This document shows positions 1 to 8,588 of a DNA stretch of 64,000 nt, piece after piece. The stretch spans positions 23,266 through 87,265 of the forward strand of contig JAHEJJ010000007.1 of assembly GCA_024638915.1 (NCBI GenBank), given 5' to 3'. Each line of letters opens with the position of its first letter. Positions within the stretch are counted from its first letter, which is position 1. Source of the DNA: Robiginitalea sp. GTDB taxonomy: Bacteria; Bacteroidota; Bacteroidia; Flavobacteriales; Flavobacteriaceae. The position numbers were made by a program, and so were the translations under genes. Below the pieces are notes generated by a model. It was not told the DNA's origin, made no database searches, and worked only from the letters and a program-made list of their open reading frames with translations.

Positions 1-1
1 T

Positions 2-172
2 GGGGGCGGCGGTATCGCCGGGTGGTCCGATGCTTCAGAAACACTTAATATCACCCTGGAGCTGGTTAAAAGAGGTTATTCCGAGGAGGAAATATCTAAA
101 TTGTGGAGTGGGAATTTATTGCGCGTTCTCGAACAAGTACAGCTGATCGCAGCAACTCAAAATACCGAATGA
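2..172 (+). CDS. Membrane dipeptidase (peptidase M19), C-terminal fragment
   Basis: This is the last 56 codons of a gene whose start lies before the window. The readable end runs GGGGIAGWSDASE, then KRGYSEEEISKLWSGN and LLRVLEQVQ. The glycine run, the RGYSEEEI helix and the W-x-GN-x-LRV ending are typical of the C-terminus of M19 zinc dipeptidases (renal dipeptidase family). These hydrolyse dipeptides, including some D-amino acid ones. The zinc ligands are outside the window, so activity cannot be judged. Family assignment rests on this short tail only. Confidence 0.75.
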   Translation, partial: GGGGIAGWSDASETLNITLELVKRGYSEEEISKLWSGNLLRVLEQVQLIAATQNTE

Positions 173-388
173 CCTACCCCCTCTGCATGATGCTTTGAGC
201 CTTAGGTTGGACTCATGAGAACCGGGAATAACCAAGAGCACTCTTTTACCCAAAGTCCAATGAAGCCGAATAGCCATAGATACTTTTAAAGACTTATAAA
301 ATTTGTTAAGCTTACAATAAACTTTTCTTAAAGGGCTTTCACTTTGGGTGAAAATAAAATAGTTTTAATTCACCTAATCAAAATCATC

Positions 389-556
389 ATGCAAACCATT
401 GTAAAAGTCATCATCGCCCTGTTGTTTTCCCACATATCGGTATCGGAGCCTGTAAAGGAGGATCAAAAGGAAAAAGCAGACCTCCACAATACCCTCATCA
501 TAAAAAAGAATAGTTGCGTTTCGATGGAGACATTATCCGAAAATCAATTAATCTAA
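389..556 (+). CDS. Small putative secreted protein
   Basis: This open frame of 55 codons begins with an ATG. The N-terminus looks like a signal peptide: MQTIVKVIIALLFSHIS, a basic residue followed by a hydrophobic run. A charged segment (EPVKEDQKEKADLHN) and a more neutral tail follow. It ends 11 bases before the psd start chosen here, so the two could be co-transcribed. An upstream TTG at 344 would extend it but adds no recognisable signal. I do not recognise a family. It could be a real short secreted protein or a chance frame. Confidence 0.4.
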   Translation: MQTIVKVIIALLFSHISVSEPVKEDQKEKADLHNTLIIKKNSCVSMETLSENQLI

Positions 557-567
557 AAGACATTCAG

Positions 568-1419
568 ATGCAAGGCGTTGCTTATCACAATTGCGATCCG
601 TATTTTACTGTTTATCGTATCCCTGCCTGGAGAGCCAGGCTTTATAAGTTCATGTCGGTAGAGATTTGGGGTAATCTGCCCAGCACTATACAACGCAAGC
701 TTTCTTCTACATATGCCAGATTGTATACAAAGCCATTTTCCAAATGGATCATCAAGCCCTATGTCCGTCATTTTTACAGCGATGAAAATTATCTGGAGGG
801 TTTTATTCCTCCTGATGGGAAAAGGGAATTTGAATGTTTTCAGGATTTTTTTATTCGTAAGTTCAAGACAATACCCAAGAATGAAGCGCCATGGGTATGG
901 CCCTGTGAAGGGCTTCTTTGCGATGAGAACAAAATAGGTCAAATGTCGACCTCTAAAGTGAAAAACGATTTAAGGACTGTCCATACTATTTTTGGTGTTG
1001 CGCCCGATTCCATACCTGCTGATTATACCTTTACCAATGTCTTCCTTCATAATAAGAACTACCATCGCATTCATTCACCCATAGAGGGAACTATCACGAG
1101 GATTCAGCATATGCCAGGAGATCTGGTGGTTTTAAGACCTTGGATATATAAACAAAATCCATCACTGCCCGCATTCAGAAATGAACGCTACAATATCGAT
1201 ATCACTGATGGAAATGGACGGACATGGTTTATGTCGATCGTGGGCGGCCCTGCAGTCGGGACTATTGAATTGGGGGAAGGTATTAGCCTTGGAAAGAAGG
1301 TAAATAAACTGGAGGAACTGGCCCTTTTCTATCTGGGATCAACCTGTTGTATGGCAGCTCCGATATCTCCAAGGGTCCACAGTAAAAATTCTTTTGTAGA
1401 AGTAGGCGCAACCTATTGA
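568..1419 (+). CDS. psd: Phosphatidylserine decarboxylase family protein
   Basis: Psd enzymes decarboxylate phosphatidylserine to phosphatidylethanolamine at the inner membrane, using a pyruvoyl group made by self-cleavage. The 283-residue product shows FFIRKF (about 94-99), NYHRIHSP (164-171) and LGST (256-259). The chain would be cut before Ser258 of LGST, giving a small alpha chain. The His pair of the YHRxHxP motif is present. The acidic residue of the catalytic relay, Asp in the usual PADG motif, is Glu114 here (WPCEGLL). The chosen ATG replaces a TTG at 514 that would only add 18 unremarkable residues. A rho-independent terminator follows. The Asp-to-Glu change leaves self-processing uncertain, so it may be a divergent subfamily. 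Confidence 0.8.
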   Translation: MQGVAYHNCDPYFTVYRIPAWRARLYKFMSVEIWGNLPSTIQRKLSSTYARLYTKPFSKWIIKPYVRHFYSDENYLEGFIPPDGKREFECFQDFFIRKFKTIPKNEAPWVWPCEGLLCDENKIGQMSTSKVKNDLRTVHTIFGVAPDSIPADYTFTNVFLHNKNYHRIHSPIEGTITRIQHMPGDLVVLRPWIYKQNPSLPAFRNERYNIDITDGNGRTWFMSIVGGPAVGTIELGEGISLGKKVNKLEELALFYLGSTCCMAAPISPRVHSKNSFVEVGATY

Positions 1420-1550
1420 TTCAGCTAAAGTAAGACATACGCAATAAGATAACATTATACTGAGGATTTCTTAATGTGGGTGCGATAAGTATTTATTAGT
1501 TTTAGATTCTTTCCCCTATTGAAATCTCAATGGGAATTAGTTTGGTCAAT

Positions 1551-1579
1551 AAAACCGGTGGTAACATCGGTTTTTTCTT
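1551..1579 (+). terminator. Rho-independent terminator after psd
   Basis: A 10-base-pair stem pairs aaaaccggtg with catcggtttt, including one G-U pair. It has a gtaa tetraloop and is followed by a run of T residues. It lies 130 bases after the psd stop on the same strand. Confidence 0.85.
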
Positions 1580-1643
1580 TGGAGGGGAATCTGACTCGAC
1601 AATCTGATCGAGATCAAAAAGCCTTGCTGCCGCGTTTAAAAAC

Positions 1644-1718
1644 ATCATCAGTGCACCATTAAGGCTGTTCATAACCCCGTTAAAAACTTAGTCACCGCTG
1701 CTCGCGGTCACTGATGAT
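1644..1718. repeat. Inverted repeat with nested hairpin
   Basis: The arms atcatcagtg (1644-1653) and cactgatgat (1709-1718) are perfect reverse complements about 55 bases apart. Next to the right arm lies a second near-palindrome, gtcaccgc...gcggtcac. The right arm ends just before the promoter-like box of the following gene. It may be an RNA fold or a regulator site; no mobile-element gene is near. Confidence 0.5.
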
Positions 1719-1746
1719 TCTATTTAACTTTAGCAAAACCTTTGTC

Positions 1747-2157
1747 ATGAACGACAGATCTGACGATCTCCTCAGCTTCCGGCCGGAGATCCCGACTGCC
1801 ACCATCAGCCCGAATATGTCAGAAGATGAGCGGTTCCAGAATCAAACACTACGCCCTATCATCAAATTACAAAACCCATTATTGACGGCTGCGTTTTGCA
1901 ATTATGTTTCCAAACATAAAAACACCTTTTATGAACTCGGTGCCGAAAAAAGGATGGAATACATAGAGAACGCCATTCAGAGGGATATAAAATTCCGCAA
2001 CGCGCTTAAAGGAATGATCATCGGGCAATTCACCATTGAGGAATACCAACAATATATCACCAACTCCTCGTCTCTTAACAAACGGATGATGAACATGGTG
2101 ATTAACCGGTTAAAGGATCAGATACAGCTCCTCGAACCCATGATGCTAGTTCAGTAA
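1747..2157 (+). CDS. Conserved flavobacterial protein of unknown function
   Basis: The 136-residue product is soluble, rich in charged and polar helices, and has no signal peptide or membrane segment. Stretches such as QNQTLRPIIKLQN, NTFYELGAEKRMEYIENAIQ and LNKRMMNMVINRL suggest an all-helical fold. I recall similar flavobacterial proteins being labelled glyoxalase, but no glyoxalase metal-binding motif is visible, so I do not use that name. ATG 1747 is preferred over 1714 because a TAACTTTA box (1725-1732) lies between them. It overlaps the convergent DUF2461 gene by 12 bases at the stops. Confidence 0.75.
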   Translation: MNDRSDDLLSFRPEIPTATISPNMSEDERFQNQTLRPIIKLQNPLLTAAFCNYVSKHKNTFYELGAEKRMEYIENAIQRDIKFRNALKGMIIGQFTIEEYQQYITNSSSLNKRMMNMVINRLKDQIQLLEPMMLVQ

Positions 2158-2826
2158 AGATTCGCCGTTTAGGTTGGTGGTAAGTACCTCGCTCATATAG
2201 TCAAAATATGGTCTGATGGCCTTATAGGACTTATCGACGGCATCCAGAAATCCATTTGAGACGACCTCCTTGTCCGTAAAATTTCGCACAAAAATAAATC
2301 CCTTTTTGCGTATCAAATCTATATTCGGATGATCTCTGCTAAATCCCTTGGGTGCTGTTTTCACCTCCTCGCCTTCCAACGAACCCCAAATCTTAACAAA
2401 CTTATCATCGCCGATGATGGATCTGAATTCCGTGGCATCCTGTTCCAGTTCCTTTCGGATTCTCAGAAGATCCTTGGGCTCGGGTTGCCAGAATCCCACA
2501 GCTATAAAAGACTCCCCCGGTCTTATCCTTAAATAATACCCACCCCTCCTATGGGCCCCGGCCCTTGAGAAAGATCCTGCAAAGTGGGGCTGATAAGGGG
2601 ATTTATCCTTGGAAAACCGGACATCGCGATAGATTCGGAATATTTTTAGTTTTTCGATCTCATCATGGGTGTTTAATCGATCGTTTAGGGCATTATAAAA
2701 GAACTTGGCAGTCTCCTGGACCTCCTTGAATCTTTTCTTGTTATCTGCAAACCAATCTCTGTTATTATTGGCTTTGAGATCCTTTAAAAATCGAATAACC
2801 TCATTGGTTATTATAGCTTTGCCCAT
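2146..2826 (-). CDS. DUF2461 family protein (TIGR02453)
   Basis: The 226-residue product matches the DUF2461 family: an N-terminal helix with FLKDLKANNNRDWFADNK, then RIYRDVRFSKDKSPYQPHF, followed by RRGGYYLRIRPGESF. Function in the family is not established. It has no signal peptide or membrane helix. Start 2826 is preferred over 2862, because the extra 12 residues are encoded by the likely promoter stretch, where a TAACTTTA box is read on this strand. It is transcribed divergently from cysE. Confidence 0.85.
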   Translation of the reverse strand: MGKAIITNEVIRFLKDLKANNNRDWFADNKKRFKEVQETAKFFYNALNDRLNTHDEIEKLKIFRIYRDVRFSKDKSPYQPHFAGSFSRAGAHRRGGYYLRIRPGESFIAVGFWQPEPKDLLRIRKELEQDATEFRSIIGDDKFVKIWGSLEGEEVKTAPKGFSRDHPNIDLIRKKGFIFVRNFTDKEVVSNGFLDAVDKSYKAIRPYFDYMSEVLTTNLNGESLLN

Positions 2827-2891
2827 CGCTATAGTTTTTAAATTTAAGCTAAAGTTAACCATTTTGCATACAGCAGCTTTCGAATAATGGT

Positions 2892-2899
2892 TATTTTTG
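2892..2899 (+). promoter_or_regulatory. Flavobacterial -7 promoter element of cysE
   Basis: The sequence tatttttg is a full match to the Bacteroidota -7 consensus TAnnTTTG. It lies 17 bases before ATG 2917, which supports that start over ATG 2887. A well-spaced TTG -33 element is not clear. Confidence 0.5.
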
Positions 2900-2916
2900 A
2901 ACGTGAATCATCACCT

Positions 2917-3708
2917 ATGGATAAGTCAGCAATTATCAATAAAATAAAGGAAAATAAAAAACAGCCAAACCTGAGATTCCGGCTCAAAAGGAAGGTAGAA
3001 GTATTTACGGACCAGTTGTTTTTGACATTATTCGACATCGAAACACCGGTGGAAGAAAACCTCGATATTTTAGAACAACAATTCGATGAACTCATCGATC
3101 TTGCCTGCTGGGATGTTGAAAAGCCCTGTAGTAAGATTTGGGGAAATTATATCGAAAAATTACCGGGGATACTCCAAAAATTAAACCTCGATGCCGAAGC
3201 TATTTCGGACTGCGACCCTGCCTCATGGTCTATTGAAGAGGTATATATGGCCTACCCGGGATTCTATGCTATTGCGATCTATCGGCTGGCTCATGAGCTG
3301 TGTAATAAAGGATTTCCGCTGGTACCGCGGTTAATGACCGAATACGCACATCGCCAAACCGGGGTGGATATCAATCCCGGCGCACAAATTGGGGATTCTT
3401 TCTTTATCGATCATGCCACAGGTGTGGTTATAGGAGAAACTGCGATCATTAAGAATAATGTAAAAATCTATCAGGGAGTTACCTTAGGTGCGCTTTATGT
3501 CACCAAGAACTTACAGAAGAAAAAAAGACATCCTACCATCGAGGATAATGTCACCATTTATGCTAATGCCACTATTCTGGGAGGCAGCACCGTTATAGGC
3601 GAAAATTCTGTTATCGGTGGTAATGCCTGGGTAACCGCTTCCGTTCCCCCCAACTCAACGGTCTTCCATTCACCGGAAATCAAGATCAAAACACTACCTC
3701 ATGTCTAA
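2917..3708 (+). CDS. cysE: Serine O-acetyltransferase
   Basis: CysE acetylates L-serine with acetyl-CoA to O-acetylserine, the first committed step of cysteine synthesis in the cytoplasm. The 263-residue product has the alpha-helical N-terminal SAT domain, then the left-handed beta-helix: AHRQTGVDINPGAQIG, FIDHATGVVIGETA and VKIYQGVTLGAL, with the DH catalytic pair in FIDHATG. Length is in the usual range. The stop lies 8 bases inside cysM, so the two enzymes are co-translated in pathway order. It could form a cysteine synthase complex with a CysK-type partner; the tail ends KTLPHV rather than in a clear C-terminal Ile. Confidence 0.93.
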   Translation: MDKSAIINKIKENKKQPNLRFRLKRKVEVFTDQLFLTLFDIETPVEENLDILEQQFDELIDLACWDVEKPCSKIWGNYIEKLPGILQKLNLDAEAISDCDPASWSIEEVYMAYPGFYAIAIYRLAHELCNKGFPLVPRLMTEYAHRQTGVDINPGAQIGDSFFIDHATGVVIGETAIIKNNVKIYQGVTLGALYVTKNLQKKKRHPTIEDNVTIYANATILGGSTVIGENSVIGGNAWVTASVPPNSTVFHSPEIKIKTLPHV

Positions 3709-4585
3709 AAGCGTATTGGACTTAATTGGGAATACCCCCCTGGTTCTGTCTAAGGCGCTTAACACCAATCCCGGTGTAGCGCTTTATTTCAAATTGGAAG
3801 GGCAGAATCCTGGTGGTAGTGTAAAAGACCGGCCTGCTTACAGCATGATCAAATATGGCCTCGAACGAGGAGAGATAGATCAAAACACCAAATTGATCGA
3901 GGCTACCAGTGGAAATACGGGAATAGCCCTGGCGATGATCGCCAGGCTGTACGATTTAAATATAGAGTTGGTTATGCCCGAAAGTGCCACAAGAGAACGT
4001 GTCCAGACCATGCGGGCCTATGGTGCCAAAGTAACCCTCACTCCAGATGACGTTGGCATTGAAGGCTCCAGAGATTATGCAGAGGCCAAAGTTGAAAAAG
4101 AAGGTTATACGATGATCAACCAATTTGGCAATGATGATAACTGGAAGGCGCATTATCGAACCACCGGTCCTGAAATCTGGAGGGATACCCAAGGTCATGT
4201 TACCCACTTTGTCTCCTCTATGGGCACCACAGGCACCATTATGGGCACCTCCACCTTTTTAAAAGAAAAAAAACCGGACATTCAAATTGTGGGCGTACAA
4301 CCTACCGACGATTCCAGCATCCCCGGTATTCGCAAATGGCCAAAGGCATATCTTCCCAAAATTTTTAATCCTTCAAAAGTTGACAAGGTGCTTGAGGTAA
4401 GTGAAGAAGAATCTCGTTTAATGACCAGGCGCCTGGCCGAAGAGGAAGGTATTTTCGCAGGGATGAGCAGCGGAGGTGCCACTGCGGCCGCGCTGAAACT
4501 GATCAGCAAACTCGATAAAGGTGTTGTAGTATCTATCATTTGCGATCGAGGCGACCGTTACCTTTCCTCGGACCTTTTCGAATAA
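3701..4585 (+). CDS. cysM: Cysteine synthase B (O-acetylserine sulfhydrylase)
   Basis: This PLP enzyme converts O-acetylserine plus sulfide (or thiosulfate in CysM types) to cysteine. The 294-residue product starts with DLIGNTPLV. Its PLP lysine is in NPGGSVKDRPA, the substrate loop is EATSGNTGIALA, and the phosphate-binding loop is SSMGTTGTIMG. The sequence is closer to CysM (short C-terminus, GIRKWP region) than to CysK. It begins 8 bases before the cysE stop. At its 3' end it overlaps the convergent hydrolase gene by 28 bases. Confidence 0.92.
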   Translation: MSKSVLDLIGNTPLVLSKALNTNPGVALYFKLEGQNPGGSVKDRPAYSMIKYGLERGEIDQNTKLIEATSGNTGIALAMIARLYDLNIELVMPESATRERVQTMRAYGAKVTLTPDDVGIEGSRDYAEAKVEKEGYTMINQFGNDDNWKAHYRTTGPEIWRDTQGHVTHFVSSMGTTGTIMGTSTFLKEKKPDIQIVGVQPTDDSSIPGIRKWPKAYLPKIFNPSKVDKVLEVSEEESRLMTRRLAEEEGIFAGMSSGGATAAALKLISKLDKGVVVSIICDRGDRYLSSDLFE

Positions 4586-5388
4586 TCAGTCGCGAGCAGA
4601 TGATTCATACCGCGATGGTAAGCCTCAAAGCCGGAAAGATTATTGTGCCGTCCTCCTTTTACCAGAAAGAATTGCTTTCTTTCCCCGGGAATGCTCTGAA
4701 ATAACTTTCTGCCGGATTCTAAAGGTATGACTTCATCTTCAGTCCCATGAAATACCGCAACAGGACAACTGATGTCTTTTACATATTCGAAGGATTTAAA
4801 CTGGTACTTGAGCAGCCATTTCACCGGAAGAAAGGGAAACCTGCGCTGACCGATATCGAGCAGACTATAATAGGGCGTTTCCAATATTAATCTAGCAGGC
4901 CGGTTTTGTGCTGCCAGTCGGGCGGCAATACCCGTCCCCAAAGACCTGCCATATAAAATGATATCCTTTTCCGAATAAAGGTCTAGTAAATGGTCATAAA
5001 ACAACTGACCATCCCGATGCAGGGCTTCTTCACTAAGGCTTCCTGTGCTCTTCCCATAGGTACGATAATCCATCACCACTACATCGTGCTCGTATTCACG
5101 GGATATTGCTCCTGCAATTTCTCCCCAGCGGGAGAGGTTTCCGGCGTTCCCATGAAAATAAAGGATAATCCCTTTGGCGTTTGGAATCTTGAAGTGTAAT
5201 GCATTGAGCTGCGCGCCATCTTCCGAATTCAAGTTAAATTCCAGGTAATCCTGTTCAAAGTTGTACTCGTACTGTTGTGGTAATCGGGTAGGCAGAAATA
5301 TAAAGCGTTCCTGTAAAAAATATATCATTGTCGTGAATATAAGATAGGCCCCGACCAACCAGAACAGGGGGCGAATCGACTTATGCAT
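4558..5388 (-). CDS. Membrane-anchored alpha/beta hydrolase (BEM46/ABHD13-like)
   Basis: The product of about 276 residues has one N-terminal membrane helix (FWLVGAYLIFTTMIYFL) followed by an alpha/beta hydrolase domain. The oxyanion-hole motif HGNAGN, the nucleophile elbow YGRSLGTG, the acid in HGTEDEVIP and the histidine in GGRHNN make a complete catalytic triad. It is likely a serine esterase or thioesterase held on the inner membrane; the substrate is unknown. ATG 5388 is chosen because an A-rich stretch precedes it, but 5406 is possible. It is the second of two tandem paralogues, and its start overlaps the end of the first. Confidence 0.85.
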   Translation of the reverse strand: MHKSIRPLFWLVGAYLIFTTMIYFLQERFIFLPTRLPQQYEYNFEQDYLEFNLNSEDGAQLNALHFKIPNAKGIILYFHGNAGNLSRWGEIAGAISREYEHDVVVMDYRTYGKSTGSLSEEALHRDGQLFYDHLLDLYSEKDIILYGRSLGTGIAARLAAQNRPARLILETPYYSLLDIGQRRFPFLPVKWLLKYQFKSFEYVKDISCPVAVFHGTEDEVIPLESGRKLFQSIPGERKQFFLVKGGRHNNLSGFEAYHRGMNHLLATDYSKRSEER

Positions 5389-6250
5389 TGACTTTTTTCG
5401 GAGCATTATTAAGGTGAATACTACTGCCCGTCATGTCGATCTTTTTGGGTTTAGTGGTAATAATATCGTGCAACATCTTGTGGTACGACTCGAAACTGTT
5501 CAGGTTTTTATGTCCTCCGCCAATAACCGTATAGAGTGTAGTACTTTCAGGTCTTATTTTAGACAGTTTTACACTCGTCCTATAGGGAATCAACCTATCA
5601 TCTGTACCATGTATTATATGAATCGGGCAATTCACATAACGCAACCATTTATAGGTAGGCATGGGATATTTTATAAGTAAAGATAAAGGCATGAAGGGAA
5701 TAAATTTCTTTGCGACCTTGCTCAGACTATAGTATGGAGCGTCAAGGATAAGCATTCTCGGGTTGTTCATGGAGGCCAGTTTGGCAGCAAAACCTGATCC
5801 CAAAGACCTGCCGTAAAGGATGATATATTTCTCATCGACCTTTTCCTTGATCTTGTTATAGACTACCTGCATATCGCGTTTAACGGCCTTCTGAGTTCTG
5901 CGGCCTGTACTTTTGCCAAAACCCCTGTAATCGACCATGAGAACATCGTAGCCTAGTCGGGTAAAATCGACGGCAAATTTTCCCCAGCCTTTTATGCTTT
6001 TGGAGTTTCCTTTCAAGTAAAAGACCACCCCTTTCGGATCCTGTGCCTTAAAACGCAAACCGTTAATAATGGCGCCGTCGCGGGTCTCTACATTGTATTC
6101 CTCGGTTTCCTGATTTTCATAATAAAACTGAAAATCCGCAGGAAGTTTTTCGGGTTTGAACATCAGATAATCCTGCAGGAAGTATAATAAAACACTGATC
6201 AGAACGTAAATCGCCAGAACTATGATCAATATATACAACCAGGTGGACAT
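5381..6250 (-). CDS. Membrane-anchored alpha/beta hydrolase, upstream paralogue
   Basis: The 289-residue product has an N-terminal helix (STWLYILIIVLAIYVLISV) and the same hydrolase layout as its downstream neighbour: YGRSLGSG nucleophile, HGTDDRLIP acid, GGGHKN histidine. The motif around the oxyanion hole is LKGNSKS, where the paralogue and most relatives have FHGNAGN. The histidine is replaced by lysine, so substrate range or rate may differ. A basic C-terminal tail (KPKKIDMTG onward) is extra. The start at 6250 avoids overlap with truA. The pair looks like a local duplication followed by divergence. Confidence 0.82.
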   Translation of the reverse strand: MSTWLYILIIVLAIYVLISVLLYFLQDYLMFKPEKLPADFQFYYENQETEEYNVETRDGAIINGLRFKAQDPKGVVFYLKGNSKSIKGWGKFAVDFTRLGYDVLMVDYRGFGKSTGRRTQKAVKRDMQVVYNKIKEKVDEKYIILYGRSLGSGFAAKLASMNNPRMLILDAPYYSLSKVAKKFIPFMPLSLLIKYPMPTYKWLRYVNCPIHIIHGTDDRLIPYRTSVKLSKIRPESTTLYTVIGGGHKNLNSFESYHKMLHDIITTKPKKIDMTGSSIHLNNAPKKVNA

Positions 6251-6287
6251 CGCAATAGCTTTGGGTTTAATGTACAAAAATTCTTCG

Positions 6288-7079
6288 TTACTCCCGGTAA
6301 TCAAAGCAGATAGATCGCAGGTGCAGTCCTGAGGCCGGGGCTACTGAATCTAGAACGGTTTCGGTAGCCGGATCAAGTGTGGCTTTCAGGTCTTCCAGGC
6401 TTAGATCGTGCCTTCCCAGCCGGAAAAGAGCGCCCATAATCATACGTACCTGATATCTTAGAAATCCTTCAGATCGTATCAGCAATGCGTAGCTTGTGGT
6501 CGGAAAAAAGCTGGCTTCTATAAAATTGTTAGGCACGATAGCACAAGAACTCACCTTACGGACCAGCTGTTTACTTCTGGAATCTGCAGTAGTAAAAGCC
6601 TTAAAATTGTGAGTCCCTACAAAGAGGGTGGCGCCCTCTTTCATCAGATCGATATCGAGCTCTTCCTCTATTCCGGTAACAAATGGGGCGCTATAAGGAT
6701 GATTTTTTCCACCATAAGAGAACAAATACACGTATTCTTTCTCTTCACAGTCCTTAATTATATTAAATTTTTCATTAACTTTAACTACTTTAAGCAGCTC
6801 TATATCAGGAGGTAAATTAGTGTTCAATACTGAAATAAGTTCTTTCAGCTCCATGAGGCGATCACCTTTGATAAAAAGTTCAAAAGCCCCTTCCATGGCC
6901 GAAACTTTAGCATCGGTACGTCCGGCGCCAAGGATCTTAAAATCACGCCCTGGCAATACATATCGGAACGTTTTGACCAACATCTGCTCCAATGTCTTCC
7001 GATGAGGTTGCGTTTGCCAGCCGCTATATCTGAATCCCAGGTATCGGATGGTAAATAAATAGTAATTCATCTGCTGCAT
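6288..7079 (-). CDS. truA: tRNA pseudouridine synthase, TruA family
   Basis: TruA makes pseudouridine at tRNA positions 38-40. The 263-residue product contains the catalytic aspartate in GAGRTDAKVSA (about residues 52-62), a second conserved block GTHNFKAFT and the C-terminal block FLRYQVRMIMGAL. The usual signature is GRTDAGVHA; here Gly-Val-His is Lys-Val-Ser, a divergent form. It may be a lineage-specific paralogue with different target tRNAs rather than the housekeeping TruA. It is followed on the same strand by the two hydrolase genes. Confidence 0.82.
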   Translation of the reverse strand: MQQMNYYLFTIRYLGFRYSGWQTQPHRKTLEQMLVKTFRYVLPGRDFKILGAGRTDAKVSAMEGAFELFIKGDRLMELKELISVLNTNLPPDIELLKVVKVNEKFNIIKDCEEKEYVYLFSYGGKNHPYSAPFVTGIEEELDIDLMKEGATLFVGTHNFKAFTTADSRSKQLVRKVSSCAIVPNNFIEASFFPTTSYALLIRSEGFLRYQVRMIMGALFRLGRHDLSLEDLKATLDPATETVLDSVAPASGLHLRSICFDYRE

Positions 7080-7181
7080 GGAGGTGCTGTTTCTGTAAAT
7101 CTACCGAATTGAAACCCTTATCTCATTAATTGCTGTAAAAATTAGAAACTAAACTGTAACAAATAGAACGGATCAAGGTCT

Positions 7182-7189
7182 TATTTTTG
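7182..7189 (+). promoter_or_regulatory. Flavobacterial -7 promoter element
   Basis: The sequence tatttttg matches TAnnTTTG fully and ends 22 bases before the ATG of the DUF418 gene. No properly spaced TTG -33 element is evident. Confidence 0.45.
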
Positions 7190-7211
7190 ACAACAAACAG
7201 CGAACCGACCC

Positions 7212-8423
7212 ATGCCTGGCGTTAAAACCAATAACAGGATTGTAATTATAGATGCTCTGAGAGGATTTTCCCTTGCCGGTATCGTCATCGTTCATATGGT
7301 GGAGAACTATGTAGGTGCTCCGACGCCGGAAGGCACCATGGAAGCTGTCAGAATAGGGCTACCCGACTATATCGTGGACGGTTTCGTATTTCTCTTTCTA
7401 AGGGGCAAGTTCTTTGCCTTGTTCTCATTTTTGTTTGGTCTTAGTTTCTTTATTCAGATGGATAGTGCACATAATAAAGGGCAAGATTTCAGATGGCGTT
7501 TCCTATGGCGCCTTTTATTGCTCTTTGGTTTCGGATATGTGCACCATCTTTTCTACCGCGGTGATATTCTCACCATCTATGCGGTACTTGGACTTTTCTT
7601 AATCCCTTTTTACAAGGTGCCGTCCAAGTATATTCTGGCGATCTGCGGTTTACTTTTTCTCGGTTTTGGGAGGTACATGGTTTTTGCATTCAACGGGGCG
7701 GATAATTTATTTATGCAAGGGGAATTCTCTCCTAACAGTCCAGAAATCGCTGCATACTTTGAAACGATCAGGAACGGAAGTTTATGGGAGGTATTCAGAT
7801 CGAATGCCACCGAAGGTCAACTCATGAAAATGGATTTTCAATTGGGTATATTTTCCAGAGGCTATCTTACCTATGCCTTTTTCCTATTGGGTTTGATCGT
7901 GGGCAGAATGCAATTTTTCAAGAATTTCCTCGAGCATAGAAAACTCACTTTAAAGGTGATGTGGTGGTCTTTAGGAATCTTCGTCGTCTCCATTGGCCTG
8001 GCCGCGGTGATCTTCGCTCCAATGGGGCCCGATATCACTTTTGATAATTGGAGAGCAATGCTTGGCCTTTCAGCTGTAGATCTGAATAACATCGGAATGA
8101 CAGGGATCATTCTCTCAGGCTTTGTATTGCTTTACCGCAAGGTCAAGATCAATAAATTCTTTTCAAGCTTTGCTCCTTATGGCCGTATGGCGCTGACCAA
8201 TTATTTGACCCAAAGCTTGATCGGTACCTTTGTCATATACGGATGGGGTCTGGGCTATCTGGGAGAACTTCGGAATATCTATACGTTTTTGATGGCATTG
8301 GTTTTAATTGCCCTACAAATGCTGGCCAGTAATTGGTGGCTAAAGCGATACTATTACGGTCCCCTGGAATGGTTATGGCGTAGTCTGACCCATACTAAGA
8401 TCTATCCCTTTACAAGGAAATAG
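7212..8423 (+). CDS. DUF418 family membrane protein
   Basis: The 403-residue integral membrane protein begins NRIVIIDALRGFSLAGIVIVH. This is the hallmark N-terminus of the DUF418 / YeiB family, related to the acyltransferase-3 superfamily. About ten membrane helices can be read, with the conserved loop FSFLFGLSFFIQM after helix two and a C-terminal LTNYLTQSLIG plus GPLEWLWRSLT block, both typical of DUF418. Members are thought to move acyl groups or modify surface polymers, but the substrate is unknown. It is divergent from truA with a promoter box upstream. Confidence 0.88.
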   Translation: MPGVKTNNRIVIIDALRGFSLAGIVIVHMVENYVGAPTPEGTMEAVRIGLPDYIVDGFVFLFLRGKFFALFSFLFGLSFFIQMDSAHNKGQDFRWRFLWRLLLLFGFGYVHHLFYRGDILTIYAVLGLFLIPFYKVPSKYILAICGLLFLGFGRYMVFAFNGADNLFMQGEFSPNSPEIAAYFETIRNGSLWEVFRSNATEGQLMKMDFQLGIFSRGYLTYAFFLLGLIVGRMQFFKNFLEHRKLTLKVMWWSLGIFVVSIGLAAVIFAPMGPDITFDNWRAMLGLSAVDLNNIGMTGIILSGFVLLYRKVKINKFFSSFAPYGRMALTNYLTQSLIGTFVIYGWGLGYLGELRNIYTFLMALVLIALQMLASNWWLKRYYYGPLEWLWRSLTHTKIYPFTRK

Positions 8424-8588
8424 CTGCTGAAATCTGATTGAACACTCTATCCACGACCGATTTTTACCACAGGATTTGATCATTACTCAACATTGAATGC
8501 GCTTCGTCGATTTTTTTCAAATATTATTTTTTAAGTGCCGTTTTTAGGTTGACAAAAAAGGTTCCCCAAAGCCTTGAAACCTACTTTT

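Larger units (their letters stand above)
1420..1746. other. Intergenic region with terminator and inverted repeat
   Basis: There is no convincing gene here. The stretch holds the psd terminator at 1551-1579, a widely spaced inverted repeat (1644-1718), and a promoter-like TAACTTTA box at 1725-1732 just before the next gene. Confidence 0.6.
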
